In this document: positions 24,549-33,110 of the stretch, piece by piece | How the letters are laid out: each line of letters opens with the position of its first letter | Position numbering within the stretch: position 1 is the first letter of the stretch | From: Pseudoflavonifractor_A sp022772585 | Lineage (GTDB): Bacteria > Bacillota > Clostridia > Oscillospirales > Oscillospiraceae | Assembly (NCBI RefSeq): GCF_052065415.1 | Contig: NZ_JBQHUB010000023.1 | Span: forward strand, 1-42,011 | DNA length: 42,011 nt | Direction of reading: 5' to 3' | Made by a program: the position numbers and the translations under genes | Notes under the pieces: model-generated | What the model was told of the DNA's origin: nothing | Database searches by the model: none | What the model saw: the letters and a program-made list of their open reading frames with translations, nothing else

Positions 24549-25373
24549 GGCTCCCTAGGCGTTGACGCTCCCCTTTGGATAGACCCGCCGCCGGGAGATC
24601 AATATCCTGTCCCAGGGTCGGCAGAACGTGCTGTTCCTGAAGCTGGAGCGGCAGATGCTTCTTCACTACCAGACCGACAGCCAGAGCGAGGCGAGAAGAT
24701 CCGCCGCACCTTCGTCATCGGCGGCGAGCCTTGTCATAGTGCCCCGAACTGCAAATACCTCAAAAATCGGAGAATCCTCGGTTTAGGGATAACATCCCCG
24801 CCGAACACATGAAAAATGGCCTGAGAGCGGATCGTATCGCCCTCGGGCCTTTTTATACCCAAAAATGAAAACCTCGTTCAGCGCATAGCGTAACGGCCTG
24901 GGACCTGTCTCCCCCAGCATAGAGCGCTGCTCCACCAGGCCGGTCCCGACACCCGGCCCCTCCCCTCCCCGGCAGGACGGGAGGTCCCTCCGCGCCCCCA
25001 GCTCCCTTGCCAAGAGCTGGACGGCCTCCCCGGCACAGACTGTTGTTTTCCCCGTACCGACCTTCTCCGTGAGGTCAAAGAACATGCGCAACAGCAGTTG
25101 CAGCCGGGTTCAGCGCTAGTGTCCGCAGCCGCCCATGGAACAGGGTGTCTCGCCACCCCATACTGCATCTATACTGACCGGACGATTCCAAAGAGAGACA
25201 GATATTCGATGGGCCGAGGGCAACGTTTCAAAAGCCCTCTGATCCCAAGGCTTCGCAGAAACGCAAAACCTCCCGGAAGCGTGGTGCCGGCGGAAATTTT
25301 CCGGAAACAGACGGTTTTTCCAGTGAGCATACTATGCCGTCTGAACGCTTCCACGTTGAAAGAAGATTCTTAT
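24549..25373. other. Scrambled region without a supportable intact gene
   Basis: Plus-strand pieces at 24588-24692 (INILSQGRQNVLFLKLERQM) and 24700-24786 (EKIRRTFVIGGEPCHSAPNC), in different frames, look like broken coding sequence that I do not recognise. A minus-strand frame at 24783-25091 contains VGTGKTT, which could be a decayed P-loop. No ribosome site, promoter or complete domain is evident. The stretch appears to be remnants of mobile or accessory genes. Confidence 0.4.
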
Positions 25374-25760
25374 ATGGCAAATCATACACTCAACCCGAGG
25401 GTCTGCAACGCCCTCGTCGATCAGCTCGACAAGCTGGCCCGGTACAACCGCTAGGGCAGCTACCGAACTCCCCACTGTAAATGGGTACTTCCGTTCACAG
25501 CGGAGGAAAGGAGGTCGCGCGGCTCTGGGCCCGTGAAAAGAGTACATAGGAAGCCAAGAAAAAAGGGGCAGCAATATGAGATCCATTACTGCTGTCCCGG
25601 TTATCCCAAACAGTTATGAGCGCTATCCCACCTATAAGGAGGCCACCCTGCGCATCGCCCAAAGCTCCTGGCCCTGGGCCGTTCCATGCGGATCGGGAAA
25701 ATCCTGGGCCTCACCTGGGACTGCGTGCAATTCTCCGGGATGAAAAAAGTGACGGAAAAG
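25374..25760 (+). pseudogene. Tyrosine-integrase fragments
   Basis: A start-like piece (MANHTLNPRVCNALVDQLDK, from 25374) ends at a TAG in ARYNR*GSYRT, where related N-terminal sequences would carry Gln. After about 200 bases of unmatched sequence, a second piece in another frame (near 25670-25735, LALGRSMRIGKILGLTWDCV) has the box-I pattern of phage-type tyrosine recombinases, including the catalytic Arg. The gene is clearly broken. It lies just left of a tRNA-Thr 3' half, the usual relation of an integrase to its attachment site. Confidence 0.5.
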
Positions 25761-25783
25761 CCGCTTTTCCATCACATCTGCCG

Positions 25784-25823
25784 AAAAATAATAAACCCCT
25801 CAAGCCTCGCGGCTCAAGGGGTT
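25784..25823 (-). terminator. Terminator downstream of the tRNA-Thr remnant
   Basis: On the minus strand an 11-bp stem with two G-U pairs (CCCCTTGAGCC with its partner, loop GCGA) is followed by TTTATTATTTTT. It begins 6 bases after the tRNA CCA end and is probably the original tRNA terminator. Confidence 0.65.
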
Positions 25824-25826
25824 GAC

Positions 25827-25871
25827 TGGAGCTGCTACCCAGATTTGAACTGGGGACCTCATCCTTACCAA
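25827..25871 (-). pseudogene. 3' half of tRNA-Thr (GGT), attachment-site scar
   Basis: The minus strand reads from the anticodon loop TTGGTAA (anticodon GGT) through the 3' anticodon stem, variable loop, T arm CCCAG-TTCAAAT-CTGGG, the 3' acceptor strand TAGCAGC and encoded CCA. The D arm and 5' acceptor strand are absent beyond 25871, so no functional tRNA is encoded. Integrases commonly recombine within exactly this part of tRNA genes. Confidence 0.75.
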
Positions 25872-26009
25872 AAAGCCCTCGGCAGTTTTGCGGAATACCC
25901 ATTCATACTATATTGTACCGGGAAGTGCCTGTCCTGCAAGGCTTTGCAAGGTGGGCGCTTCCCTTTTTGTGTTACCTCATACCCGCTCGGTTTGAGGTAT
26001 TTTAGGGAG

Positions 26010-26032
26010 TTTGTTGGAAGATTTGTTGGAAG
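26010..26032. repeat. Tandem pair of TTTGTTGGAAG
   Basis: Two exact 11-bp copies with a 12-bp period (26010-26020 and 26022-26032) lie about 140 bp from the tRNA-Thr remnant. They are suggestive of integrase arm-binding sites. Confidence 0.45.
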
Positions 26033-26120
26033 TTTTCTGGCCTTAGAAGTTTTTCCGCACGATTGATGATTGACCAAAACATTTGGATGCAAAGCACCCG
26101 CCGCAATATTTTTCTATTCT

Positions 26121-26131
26121 GCAACAGGTCC
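26121..26131. mobile_element. Remnant end of a second IS1182-like element
   Basis: GCAACAGGTCC shares its final 10 bases (CAACAGGTCC) with the terminal repeat of the IS1182-type element at 26481-27940. It abuts the acceptor end of the Met-tRNA remnant exactly where the encoded CA of CCA is missing. Confidence 0.4.
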
Positions 26132-26171
26132 GTTGCGGGAATAAGATTTGAACTTACGGCCTCCGGGTTAT
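26132..26171 (-). pseudogene. 3' half of an initiator-type tRNA-Met
   Basis: The minus strand carries ATAA of an anticodon loop, the CCCGG anticodon 3' stem, a variable loop, the T arm GTAAG-TTCAAAT-CTTAT, the acceptor strand TCCCGCA and discriminator A. The following CCA is interrupted after its first C by the IS-like end. The 5' half is missing. The assignment to initiator Met rests on the CCC-type stem and the acceptor sequence. Confidence 0.5.
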
Positions 26172-26209
26172 ACGGATCCCCAGTTTAGCGCCATCAGTGA
26201 ATAGTCAAA

Positions 26210-26480
26210 CTAAGTGCAACAGGAATTGAGTTCAAAGTCCCACAGTTCCTGAGCAGAATGAAAGTTTAAAACTTTGTGAGGCCTGGCGTTGATCAACGCC
26301 AGGTTTCGCTTTAGTGCAGCAGGAGCTGCGCGAGAAAGATTTCTTCCCTTTGGATAAAACTCCCGAAGCATGCCGTTCAGATTCTCGTTTGTGCCTTTTT
26401 GCCATGCACGATATGGATCGGCAAAATACACGTCACAGTGTAGTCTCTCCTCAATTCTGCGCCAGTTTGCGAACTTGGCT
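26210..26480 (-). pseudogene. IS30-family transposase, C-terminal fragment
   Basis: About 89 residues match the C-terminus of IS30 transposases: CDVYFADPYRAWQKGTNENL (with the last Glu of the DDE triad), REFYPKG and the ending PHKVLNFHSAQELWDF. The 5' part of the gene is cut off at 26480 by the left end of the IS1182-type element. It is inactive. The short sequence AAGTGCAACAGG just past the stop may be the element's end. Confidence 0.8.
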
Positions 26481-27878
26481 GGACCTGTTGACAAAAGCAA
26501 AAATTCTGCCGAAACCCACAGGTTTTCTGGCAGAATATTGGAGTTGGAGATGGAAAAAGATGGCATTTACCATTCTCTTAAGGTTTAGGGCCATGGCAGC
26601 AAGGAGACATTCTTCCGTTGCTGCAAGAATGCCCCTTTTTCGAATTTTTGAAATGCAGTGTTCCCGTTTCAAGACGGAGAACCTGCCCTCTGCCCAGATT
26701 TTACGCAGCCGCATCATGGGTAGGAATTCAGGAGTTCCCACGCGCTGATGTCCTCTGAAAAATGCTGGATAGCAGCTGCTGGCCAGCACCCTGCGCCGAA
26801 CTCCAGCCTTGTCAAAACAGTTCGGCCGTTTGGAACAGTGCATACAAGCGTCGCCTTCGACTTAATAGCACCGCAGATATTTGCCGGTCGATTGATTACA
26901 ATTTAGCCTGTGGTATGTAAGAGAGACTCCTTCCGGACAGATGAACGCGTCCGTCTGTGGGTTGTAGGAGAATCCATATTTCTCAGGTGCATTGGAGAAT
27001 TAGATCGCGGGGATGTATCCAGTAATGCCTAGAAGCTCCAGCCCCCGGTGGACAGCACCAGTCTTATATCCACGATCCAGAGCAAGTCGTTTCATTGGGA
27101 CACCAAGATCTATTTGCCGTTCCAAATGCCGCAAGACCAGAATACTTTCTTTCTCGTTGGCAGGATATACATCAACACCTGTTAAAATACCCTGTTTGCA
27201 GTCCACAGCAGCTTCCGTCAGATACCCAATGCCGCGTTTGCTGCCGTGATTGATATAGCCGCTGTCTGGATCTGTCTGGCTGGTGGTGCGACGCTTCTTT
27301 GCAATTCTTGTTGGCGGCTTTTTGAACCCCGGCTGGTTGGAAAGCTCTTCATCCAAGGAATCGAGATAGCTTTGCATACTTTGCTCAATTTCTATTTCTA
27401 CATCGATCCAGCTTTCTCTTGATACATTGGCTGGAATGTAGCTTCCGTCCGCAGCCATGGCCTTTCCATCTATAAGGCCGCCAGCTATGCACTGTTTCAC
27501 GATTTCATAAAAGGCTTTCTGAAAAAAGTTGCTCTGCTGCCATTTGCGTGTCCTGGTTTTGCTGAATGTGGAGTGATCCGGGATGGCGTCATCCAGTTCG
27601 AATCCACAGAACCATCGGTAGGCGATGTTGAGCCGAACTTCCTCTACCAGCCGTCGCTCTGATTTAATACCATACAGGTATCCGATCAAGAGCATTTTGA
27701 ACATACTGACGGGATCCACAGATGGGCGGCCAGTCGCCGGATAGTATGGTGCAAGAAGTTTATAGATGAAGTCAAAGGATACCAGTTGGTCTATTTTTCG
27801 CAGCAGGTGGTTTTCTGGAATCAGTGACTCTATATCCACGAAAATCATTGCCATTTGTCTGCTTTGACGTCCCATCAC
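26451..27878 (-). pseudogene. IS1182-family transposase with two in-frame stops
   Basis: The N-terminal 292 residues hold the DUF772-like domain (LLAPYYPATGRPSVDPVSMF, then YRWFCGFELDDAIPDHSTFS) and the first catalytic Asp (KAMAADGSYIPAN). A TAA at 27000-27002 interrupts the frame. The same frame continues for 46 codons to a second TAA (near 26862), then resumes with the C-terminal part (RRVLASSCYPAFFRGHQRVG, GTPEFLPMMRLRKIWAEG, FSVLKREH with the final catalytic Glu). No base has been gained or lost, so decay is by point mutation. Reading continues through the terminal repeat into flanking DNA, ending at 26451. Confidence 0.85.
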
Positions 27879-27940
27879 GCCACATCCCTATAGTTATTTT
27901 ACCATAGAAAGGGTTTATAGGCTACTTTGTCAACAGGTCC
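26481..27940 (-). mobile_element. IS1182-family insertion sequence
   Basis: This is a 1,460-bp element bounded by perfect 15-bp terminal inverted repeats, GGACCTGTTGACAAA (26481-26495) and its complement (27926-27940). It encodes one transposase on the minus strand. The flanks do not share an obvious target duplication, and they belong to different elements (an IS30 fragment on the left, integrase coding sequence on the right). A deletion or recombination has therefore probably occurred next to the element. Confidence 0.85.
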
Positions 27941-28894
27941 ATCATTCTACAGTACCAAAAGCAAAGCAGATGCCACACGAAAGGCCGAGAAATACAAAGC
28001 CAAATACGAATTGGAGCAGCTCTGCGGCGGTACCCCCGAACGTCCCCTTGTTCTATTCCAGGATTGGGCTATCCAGTGTCTGGAGCTCTACAAAAAGCCC
28101 TATGTGAAGAGTAATACCTACAATGGTACCTATCTGGCTCCCACCAAGCTGCACCAGATCCCTGTGTTTGGCTCTATGCTGCTGGACACCATCCTCCCCA
28201 TCCACATTCAAAGGTATATCAACAACGCCGCAAAAAAGTATGCACCGAAGACCGTGAAGCGGGCCTATCCCCAGGCGGAATATGACACCGTGTATGCCTT
28301 TGCCAAAACACATCCAACGGTCTGGCAATTATGCTGCTGATGGAGCTTGGAATCAGCAGCAGTGAGCTGCTGGGCCTTCGCTGGGAGGACTTTGATGCCG
28401 ACACCGGAGTCCTGCATATCCGCCAGGGTCTCACGGCATACCGCAATCCGGATGATCAGGCCTGGATTCTCGACATCCAGGGTCTGAAAAACAAATACCG
28501 TCGACGGTCTATTCTTATTGTGGACGGAGATCTTCGCCATCGTCTGCGGGAAAAGCCCAAGGAGATCACCATACCTCCAGGTGCAGCGTCGCTAAAGGTA
28601 CGGTCGTTAAAACTGAGTACATTTTCCACAGCCTGGAAGGATTGCCCTACCGACCTCACAACTGGGGTCACCGCATCTACGATGCTTTCATGGAAGACAT
28701 GGCGGCCAAGTATCCCGACATCCCCAAGTTGCCCCCGTGAGCTTCGTTACACCCGGACCACTCTGTGGCTCGCCCAGGGTATATCGCCTTACATGGTAGG
28801 GAAGCTGCTGGGGCACAGCGGCACGCAAATGCTTGCACCGGTCTACGATCACACCACCGTGGACACGCTTAAAAATGTCCTCACCGGCACCTGA
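27941..28894 (+). pseudogene. Tyrosine recombinase (phage/ICE integrase), degenerate
   Basis: The sequence covers most of an integrase. There is an N-terminal arm-binding segment (STKSKADATRKAEKYKAK), a SAM-like core-binding domain (LFQDWAIQCLELYKKPYVKS, then YNGTYLAPTKLHQIPVFGS), and a catalytic domain in a second frame from about 28325. Within the latter, residues 28600-28738 read correctly only in a third frame (PYRPHNWGHRIYDAF). Catalytic positions are decayed: box-I Arg is Ser (GISSSELLGL) and HxLRH reads RELRY, though the Tyr nucleophile (VYDHTT) remains. The 5' end is removed by the IS. It lies 140 bp left of the tRNA-Val remnant, its likely attachment site. Confidence 0.8.
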
Positions 28895-28907
28895 CCGATA
28901 AAAATTC

Positions 28908-28936
28908 AGCGGAGGAGCATGGCGTTCCTCCGCTGT
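28908..28936 (+). terminator. Hairpin after the integrase remnant
   Basis: A 10-bp perfect stem CAGCGGAGGA (28908-28917) with 28927-28936 lies 13 bases past the integrase stop. There is no clear T-run. Confidence 0.5.
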
Positions 28937-28951
28937 ATCTGTGTCGTGTCG

Positions 28952-29194
28952 TATTTTTGTCGTATGTTTCTTTTTTATGCCGCTCAGTCAAAAAAGAAAA
29001 ACCCTCCGGTCCTTGCAGCCCAGATGGTTTTCTTGGTGGAGACTACTGGACTCGAACCAGTGACCTCCTGCGTGTGAAACGCACTCGCAGACCAAAGTCA
29101 GCCTTGAAAACCCAGTATTTTCAAGGCCTGCTCTGTTTTAAATTCGATAATCCAGAGGTAGTTATAGATGGGCTGCTGTCGTAATTTTGTCGTA
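28952..29194. repeat. Direct repeats flanking the tRNA-Val core, attP-like
   Basis: GTATTTTTGTCGTA (28952-28965) and GTAATTTTGTCGTA (29181-29194) match at 13 of 14 positions. They lie in the same orientation on either side of the tRNA-Val 3' half. Further TGTCGT copies adjoin each. Repeats of this kind beside an integrase and core are typical arm-type binding sites. Confidence 0.5.
29034..29078 (-). pseudogene. 3' half of tRNA-Val (CAC), attachment-site core
   Basis: The minus strand carries TTCACAC (anticodon CAC) of the anticodon loop, the GCAGG stem strand, the T arm ACTGG-TTCGAGT-CCAGT, the acceptor strand AGTCTCC, discriminator A and CCA. The sequence right of 29078 does not continue as a tRNA 5' half. 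The integrase remnant lies on the CCA side. Confidence 0.75.
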
Positions 29195-29552
29195 CCCTCC
29201 GGCAGCTGCACATTAATCCCAGTGACTTTGATTACCAAGCTATGGGTGAGCTGGAGATTAGAGCCTGCGATCCCATGGTGAATCTGCTGGCTCTCCTGAG
29301 TAGTCGGGGAGGTAAGGCTGAAGTTGGCCGTATTCCGCAAAATACTGGGGCCGATTTCCAGCCAGGGGAACTTTAAGAGTGAAAGACCGTCCCGGAGAGC
29401 AAAGCGGCAGAGGCTACGGCACAGCGGTATGGGCATTGAAGATTACCCGGTGGCTGCCGTATCTTTTTGGGCTTGAGGCTCTTTTGTTTCGTCAAAAACG
29501 TTAATTCTAACCCTCTTTCTCCATTCCCTTTTAAATATTTTGCAAAAAACAC
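29195..29552. other. No intact gene; possible decayed ATPase fragment
   Basis: Short frames on both strands lack starts with ribosome sites and recognisable domains. A plus-strand piece near 29380-29420 (VKDRPGEQSGRGYGT) faintly resembles the last ATP-binding motif of GHKL sensor kinases. The right end becomes AT-rich and leads into the GntR promoter. Confidence 0.35.
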
Positions 29553-29629
29553 TTGCTTTTTCGGGTTTCATAAGATATAATCTTCAAAAAAGAGATTCAA
29601 TGACTTTATCAATTTATAAGTCATTGAAT
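29553..29629 (+). promoter_or_regulatory. Promoter and palindromic operator of the GntR gene
   Basis: -35 TTGCTT (29553-29558), a 17-base spacer and -10 TATAAT (29576-29581) are present. Just downstream is a perfect inverted repeat with 12-bp arms ATTCAATGACTT (29595-29606) and AAGTCATTGAAT (29618-29629), placed over the start of transcription. This fits autorepression by the GntR protein encoded next. Confidence 0.7.
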
Positions 29630-29676
29630 GAGATCTTCGTTTATGACTCAATAGAAGTCTGCTATGGAGGGAAGAA

Positions 29677-30414
29677 ATGAGCAGAGAAAAGTCGCTTTCG
29701 CACACGGTTTTAAGCGAGCAGGTAAAGCAGGCGCTCATAGAACTGATTCAGAATTCAGATGGGGCAAACAATAAACTCCCCCCCGAAAGCGAACTGGCCA
29801 AACAGTTCGGCGTCAGCGTTGCCGTGGTCCGGGAGGCTCTCCTTCTGCTGCGGGAGGAAGGCATTGTAACCAAACGGCATGGTTCCGGCAATTACTATCA
29901 TAAAACCATGCTTTTGGAGCGCGACCAGTATCTGGGCCGTATGCCGGGATACTTATCCATCCTGCAGGCTCAAGGATATGCGCCTACTGTAGGCGTCCCC
30001 CACTGTGAAACACGGCTCCCACCGGAAGAGGTCCGCGTAAAGCTCCAGCTCGAAAAGGATGATCTTACATTCTTCTACAGCAGAACGATCTATGTAAATG
30101 AAAGGCCGGCGGTCTATGGCCAGAACTGGCTGCCCCTGAAACTGTTTCACACCTTTCCGAAGGAGTCGGAGAGCCTGTTTAACGTCTTTGATATTATCCG
30201 GCTTTGTATCCAGGAAGAAATTGCTTACGGCGATTCTGAGTTCATTCCCGCTGTCTCCAATGCTGTTGACGCCCAGCAGCTTGGCATTCCTTTAAACAGT
30301 GCCTTTATGTTCCAAAACGGAGTGTCTTACTCCCTGCAGAATAAGCCTCTGGCTTACAGCTCCGATAAGATCAATCCCGAGTTCATGCGCGTGAGGATTC
30401 TCAGCCGCCCCTGA
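29677..30414 (+). CDS. GntR-family regulator with UTRA effector domain
   Basis: This 245-residue protein has an N-terminal winged helix (LPPESELAKQFGVSVAVVRE, then LREEGIVTKRHGSGNYY). A C-terminal domain of the HutC/UTRA type follows, with YSRTIYVNERPAVY. UTRA domains bind small carboxylates, sugars, purine-type rings or amino-acid derivatives. GGAGGG lies 6 bases before the ATG. It heads the transport and enzyme operon that follows after 90 bases with no obvious second promoter, so it probably controls both itself and that operon. Ligand identity would point to the substrate of the whole unit. Confidence 0.88.
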   Translation: MSREKSLSHTVLSEQVKQALIELIQNSDGANNKLPPESELAKQFGVSVAVVREALLLLREEGIVTKRHGSGNYYHKTMLLERDQYLGRMPGYLSILQAQGYAPTVGVPHCETRLPPEEVRVKLQLEKDDLTFFYSRTIYVNERPAVYGQNWLPLKLFHTFPKESESLFNVFDIIRLCIQEEIAYGDSEFIPAVSNAVDAQQLGIPLNSAFMFQNGVSYSLQNKPLAYSSDKINPEFMRVRILSRP

Positions 30415-30504
30415 TAAAGCCCGTCCGATTGCAACCACCGTCGCAGTCTCAGTTGTCCGAAACGTAAAGACCTCATGAGTCTTGAGTCTAAGGAGGAAGG
30501 TGCA

Positions 30505-32049
30505 ATGAGTTTAGAGATAAAGAATGTCTCAAAACGCTTTGGCATGGTTCAGGCCAACAAGGATATCAGCTTTCGCCTTGAGGACGGGGAAGTCCTAGCC
30601 ATTTTGGGGGAAAATGGTGCCGGAAAGACAACCATGATGCGAATGATCTACGGCCTGGAGACCATGGACAGCGGCTCCATTGAAGTGGACGGCAGGCCGG
30701 TAAAGATTACATCCCCAAAGGAAGCGATCCGCCTCGGAATTGGCATGGTCCATCAGCACTTTATGCTGGTAAATCACTTTACTGTGACACAGAACATGAT
30801 GCTCGGCCTGCGGGAGAAAGCCACCGAGCTGTTTGACGCCAAAGAGCAGAGCGCGCGCATCAAGCAGGTCTTTGACGATTATGGCTTCTCCATGGATCCG
30901 GACACCTTGGTGGGCGATCTGCCTATCGGCCTTCAGCAGCGGGTCGAGATCATGAAAGCTCTCTTCAAGGGCGCACAGACGCTGGTTTTGGACGAACCTA
31001 CTGCGGTGTTGACTCCTATGGAGATTCGGGAGCTTTTCCAGACCATCCGCAAGCTCACCGCCCAGGGAAAGTCGGTCATCTTTATCAGCCATAAGCTGGA
31101 CGAAGTGATGGAGATCAGCGATCGGGTGCTCGTGCTTCGCCAGGGCCAGGTCGTGGGGGCGCGTAAAACAGCGGAGACCACAAAGGAAGAGCTCATCCGC
31201 ATGATGATCGGCCGGGCCTTGTGCCCCATGGTCAAGGATCAGCCGGATGAGACGCTCAAGCGGTATCCCGTTTTGAAGCTGGAGAACCTCTGCGTCCGGG
31301 GAGAGCACGGCAAACAGCTCCGGGATGTTTCCTTCCAGGTCTATAACCACGAGGTGCTGGGCATCGCCGGCGTGGACGGCAACGGTCAGAACGAACTGGT
31401 CGAGGCCATTACAGGTCTTCGGAAGGCCCAGTCCGGACATGTGTACCTCAACGAAGAGGAAATCACCAACCAGTCTCCCCGTCAGATCCGGGAGCACAAG
31501 CTCTCCCATATCCCCGAAGACCGCCACGCCAGAGGCCTGATCCTCTCCATGGATCTGGTGGGCAACAGCATTCTGGTCAACCATGCCCGTCCCCCCTTTT
31601 CCAGGCGGGGCTTCCTGAACCAGAAGCAGGCCTCCGCCTTTGCCCGGGAGCTGATTCGGGATTACCAGATCAGCACCCCCAATGAGCGGGCAAAGGCCGC
31701 CTCCCTGTCCGGCGGCAACCAGCAGAAGGTGGTTGTGGCCAGGGAGATCTTCCTCGACCCCGAGCTTCTGGTGGCTGTCAAGCCGACCCGCGGCGTCGAT
31801 ATCGGCGCTACAGAGTATATTCACCAGTGTATTCTGAAGGAGCGGGAAAAGGGGAAGGGCATCCTGCTGGTATCGGCCGAATTGGATGAGATTATGGCTC
31901 TGAGCGATCGGATTGTTGTAATGTTCAATGGTGAAATGACAGGCTGTGTCTATGCCGATCAGGTCACCCAGGATGATCTGGGCGCCATGATGACCGGTGT
32001 ATCAAGAGATTTCAGCGCCCTGTCACCTGTGAGGGGAGTCAGATCATGA
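30505..32049 (+). CDS. ABC importer ATPase, duplicated, BMP/nucleoside type
   Basis: This 514-residue protein has two ABC modules, as in the RbsA/YufO class. The first has Walker A GENGAGKTT (35-43), signature variant LPIGLQQRVE (near 138) and Walker B VLDEPTA. The second lacks a normal Walker A and has LSGGNQQKVV (near 399) and a degenerate Walker B (VAVKPTRGVDIG). The LPIG form of the first signature and the KPTRG/QPTRG form of the second are typical of importers that work with basic-membrane-protein lipoproteins. The start at 30505 follows AAGGAGG. Its stop overlaps the next gene by 4 bases. Confidence 0.93.
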   Translation: MSLEIKNVSKRFGMVQANKDISFRLEDGEVLAILGENGAGKTTMMRMIYGLETMDSGSIEVDGRPVKITSPKEAIRLGIGMVHQHFMLVNHFTVTQNMMLGLREKATELFDAKEQSARIKQVFDDYGFSMDPDTLVGDLPIGLQQRVEIMKALFKGAQTLVLDEPTAVLTPMEIRELFQTIRKLTAQGKSVIFISHKLDEVMEISDRVLVLRQGQVVGARKTAETTKEELIRMMIGRALCPMVKDQPDETLKRYPVLKLENLCVRGEHGKQLRDVSFQVYNHEVLGIAGVDGNGQNELVEAITGLRKAQSGHVYLNEEEITNQSPRQIREHKLSHIPEDRHARGLILSMDLVGNSILVNHARPPFSRRGFLNQKQASAFARELIRDYQISTPNERAKAASLSGGNQQKVVVAREIFLDPELLVAVKPTRGVDIGATEYIHQCILKEREKGKGILLVSAELDEIMALSDRIVVMFNGEMTGCVYADQVTQDDLGAMMTGVSRDFSALSPVRGVRS

Positions 32050-33110
32050 AAGCTGCAGTAAAACGCATACTCCCAGCGGTAATGGTTCCCATTCTCGCCC
32101 TTGTGTCCGCTTTCCTTGTCAGCTCCCTCTTCCTGGCTCTGGCCGGCTATGACGTCCTGCAGGCTGGCGCCGCCATTCTGGAGGGCACATTCGGTTCCCA
32201 GCGGGCCGTCTCCCAGATGCTGATGAAGGCCACTCCGCTGATGCTGATCGGCGTCGGCGTCGCCATCGCCTTTAAAGGCTCGTCCTTTAATATCGGCGCG
32301 GAGGGCCAGTTCTTTGCTGGAGCGCTGGGCGCCACCCTTCTGGAAGGCGTCCTCCACGAGTCCGGTCTCCCCTCCTGGATTATGATCCCCTTGCTGCTGT
32401 CCGCCGCCACCCTTTTCGGCGGCGTCTGCGGCGCGATCCCCGGCTATCTGAAAGCCAAGCGGGGCGCGTCCGAGGTGGTCACCTCGGTTATGATCTCCTC
32501 CATCATGGTATTGCTGGTGGGCTATCTGGTAAACGGCCCCATTCAGGAGCCCAACAAGGTCTACTCAGAGTCGCAGGAGATTGCGGTATCCGCCCGGCTG
32601 CCCTATATCTGGGGCAACACCAAGCTGCACGCCGGAATTCTGATCGCCCTGGCGGTGGCCGTCCTGGCCTACATAATGCTGGAAAAGACGACCTACGGCT
32701 TCAAAATTAAAATGGCCGGACAGAGCGCCCTTGCGGCGGAGTACGCCGGCGTCAATCCCAAATTCATCTGCGTCTCCACCCTGGCCATCAGCGGCGCCAT
32801 CGCCGGTCTGGCCGGCGGAATCGAGGTCCTGGGTCTGAGCTGGAAACTCTATGTGAGCATCTCCCCCGGCTATGGGTACAACGCCATTGCCGTGGCCCTT
32901 CTGGCCGGACTGAACCCCCTCGCCATCATTCTCAGCTCCCTTCTGTTCGGCGCGCTGAACACGGGCTGCAATCAGATGGCCCGCACCATCGGCGTTCCGT
33001 CCTCCCTGTCCTCGTTGCTTCAGGCCCTTGTGCTGTTGTTTGTCGTAACGTACACCGCTTTACAGCCTCAGTTCTCCAAGTATCTGAAAAGGAGGGGCAG
33101 CAAATGCTAG
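32046..33110 (+). CDS. ABC importer permease 1, BMP/nucleoside type
   Basis: This 354-residue membrane protein has about 9-10 segments. It belongs to the branched-chain-type permeases of BMP systems (NupP/YufP-like), with the motif FKGSSFNIGAEGQFFAGALG near residues 77-96. The cytoplasmic coupling region includes FKIKMAGQSALAAEYAGVNP. It is translationally coupled to the ATPase gene through an ATGA overlap. It forms the channel with the next protein. Confidence 0.92.
   Translation: MKAAVKRILPAVMVPILALVSAFLVSSLFLALAGYDVLQAGAAILEGTFGSQRAVSQMLMKATPLMLIGVGVAIAFKGSSFNIGAEGQFFAGALGATLLEGVLHESGLPSWIMIPLLLSAATLFGGVCGAIPGYLKAKRGASEVVTSVMISSIMVLLVGYLVNGPIQEPNKVYSESQEIAVSARLPYIWGNTKLHAGILIALAVAVLAYIMLEKTTYGFKIKMAGQSALAAEYAGVNPKFICVSTLAISGAIAGLAGGIEVLGLSWKLYVSISPGYGYNAIAVALLAGLNPLAIILSSLLFGALNTGCNQMARTIGVPSSLSSLLQALVLLFVVTYTALQPQFSKYLKRRGSKC

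Noticed and set aside
25584..26092. Open frames on both strands crossing the tRNA-Thr remnant
   Set aside because: They are translations of tRNA and attachment-site DNA; the RNA structure explains the sequence better.
26862..27002. Two TAA codons in an otherwise intact transposase frame as a hint of UAA recoding
   Set aside because: All other genes in the window use TAA as a normal stop, and this region is full of decayed genes.
23700..29600. CRISPR array in the accessory region
   Set aside because: Repeats there are only paired short direct repeats near attachment cores; no regularly spaced series is present and no cas gene is visible.
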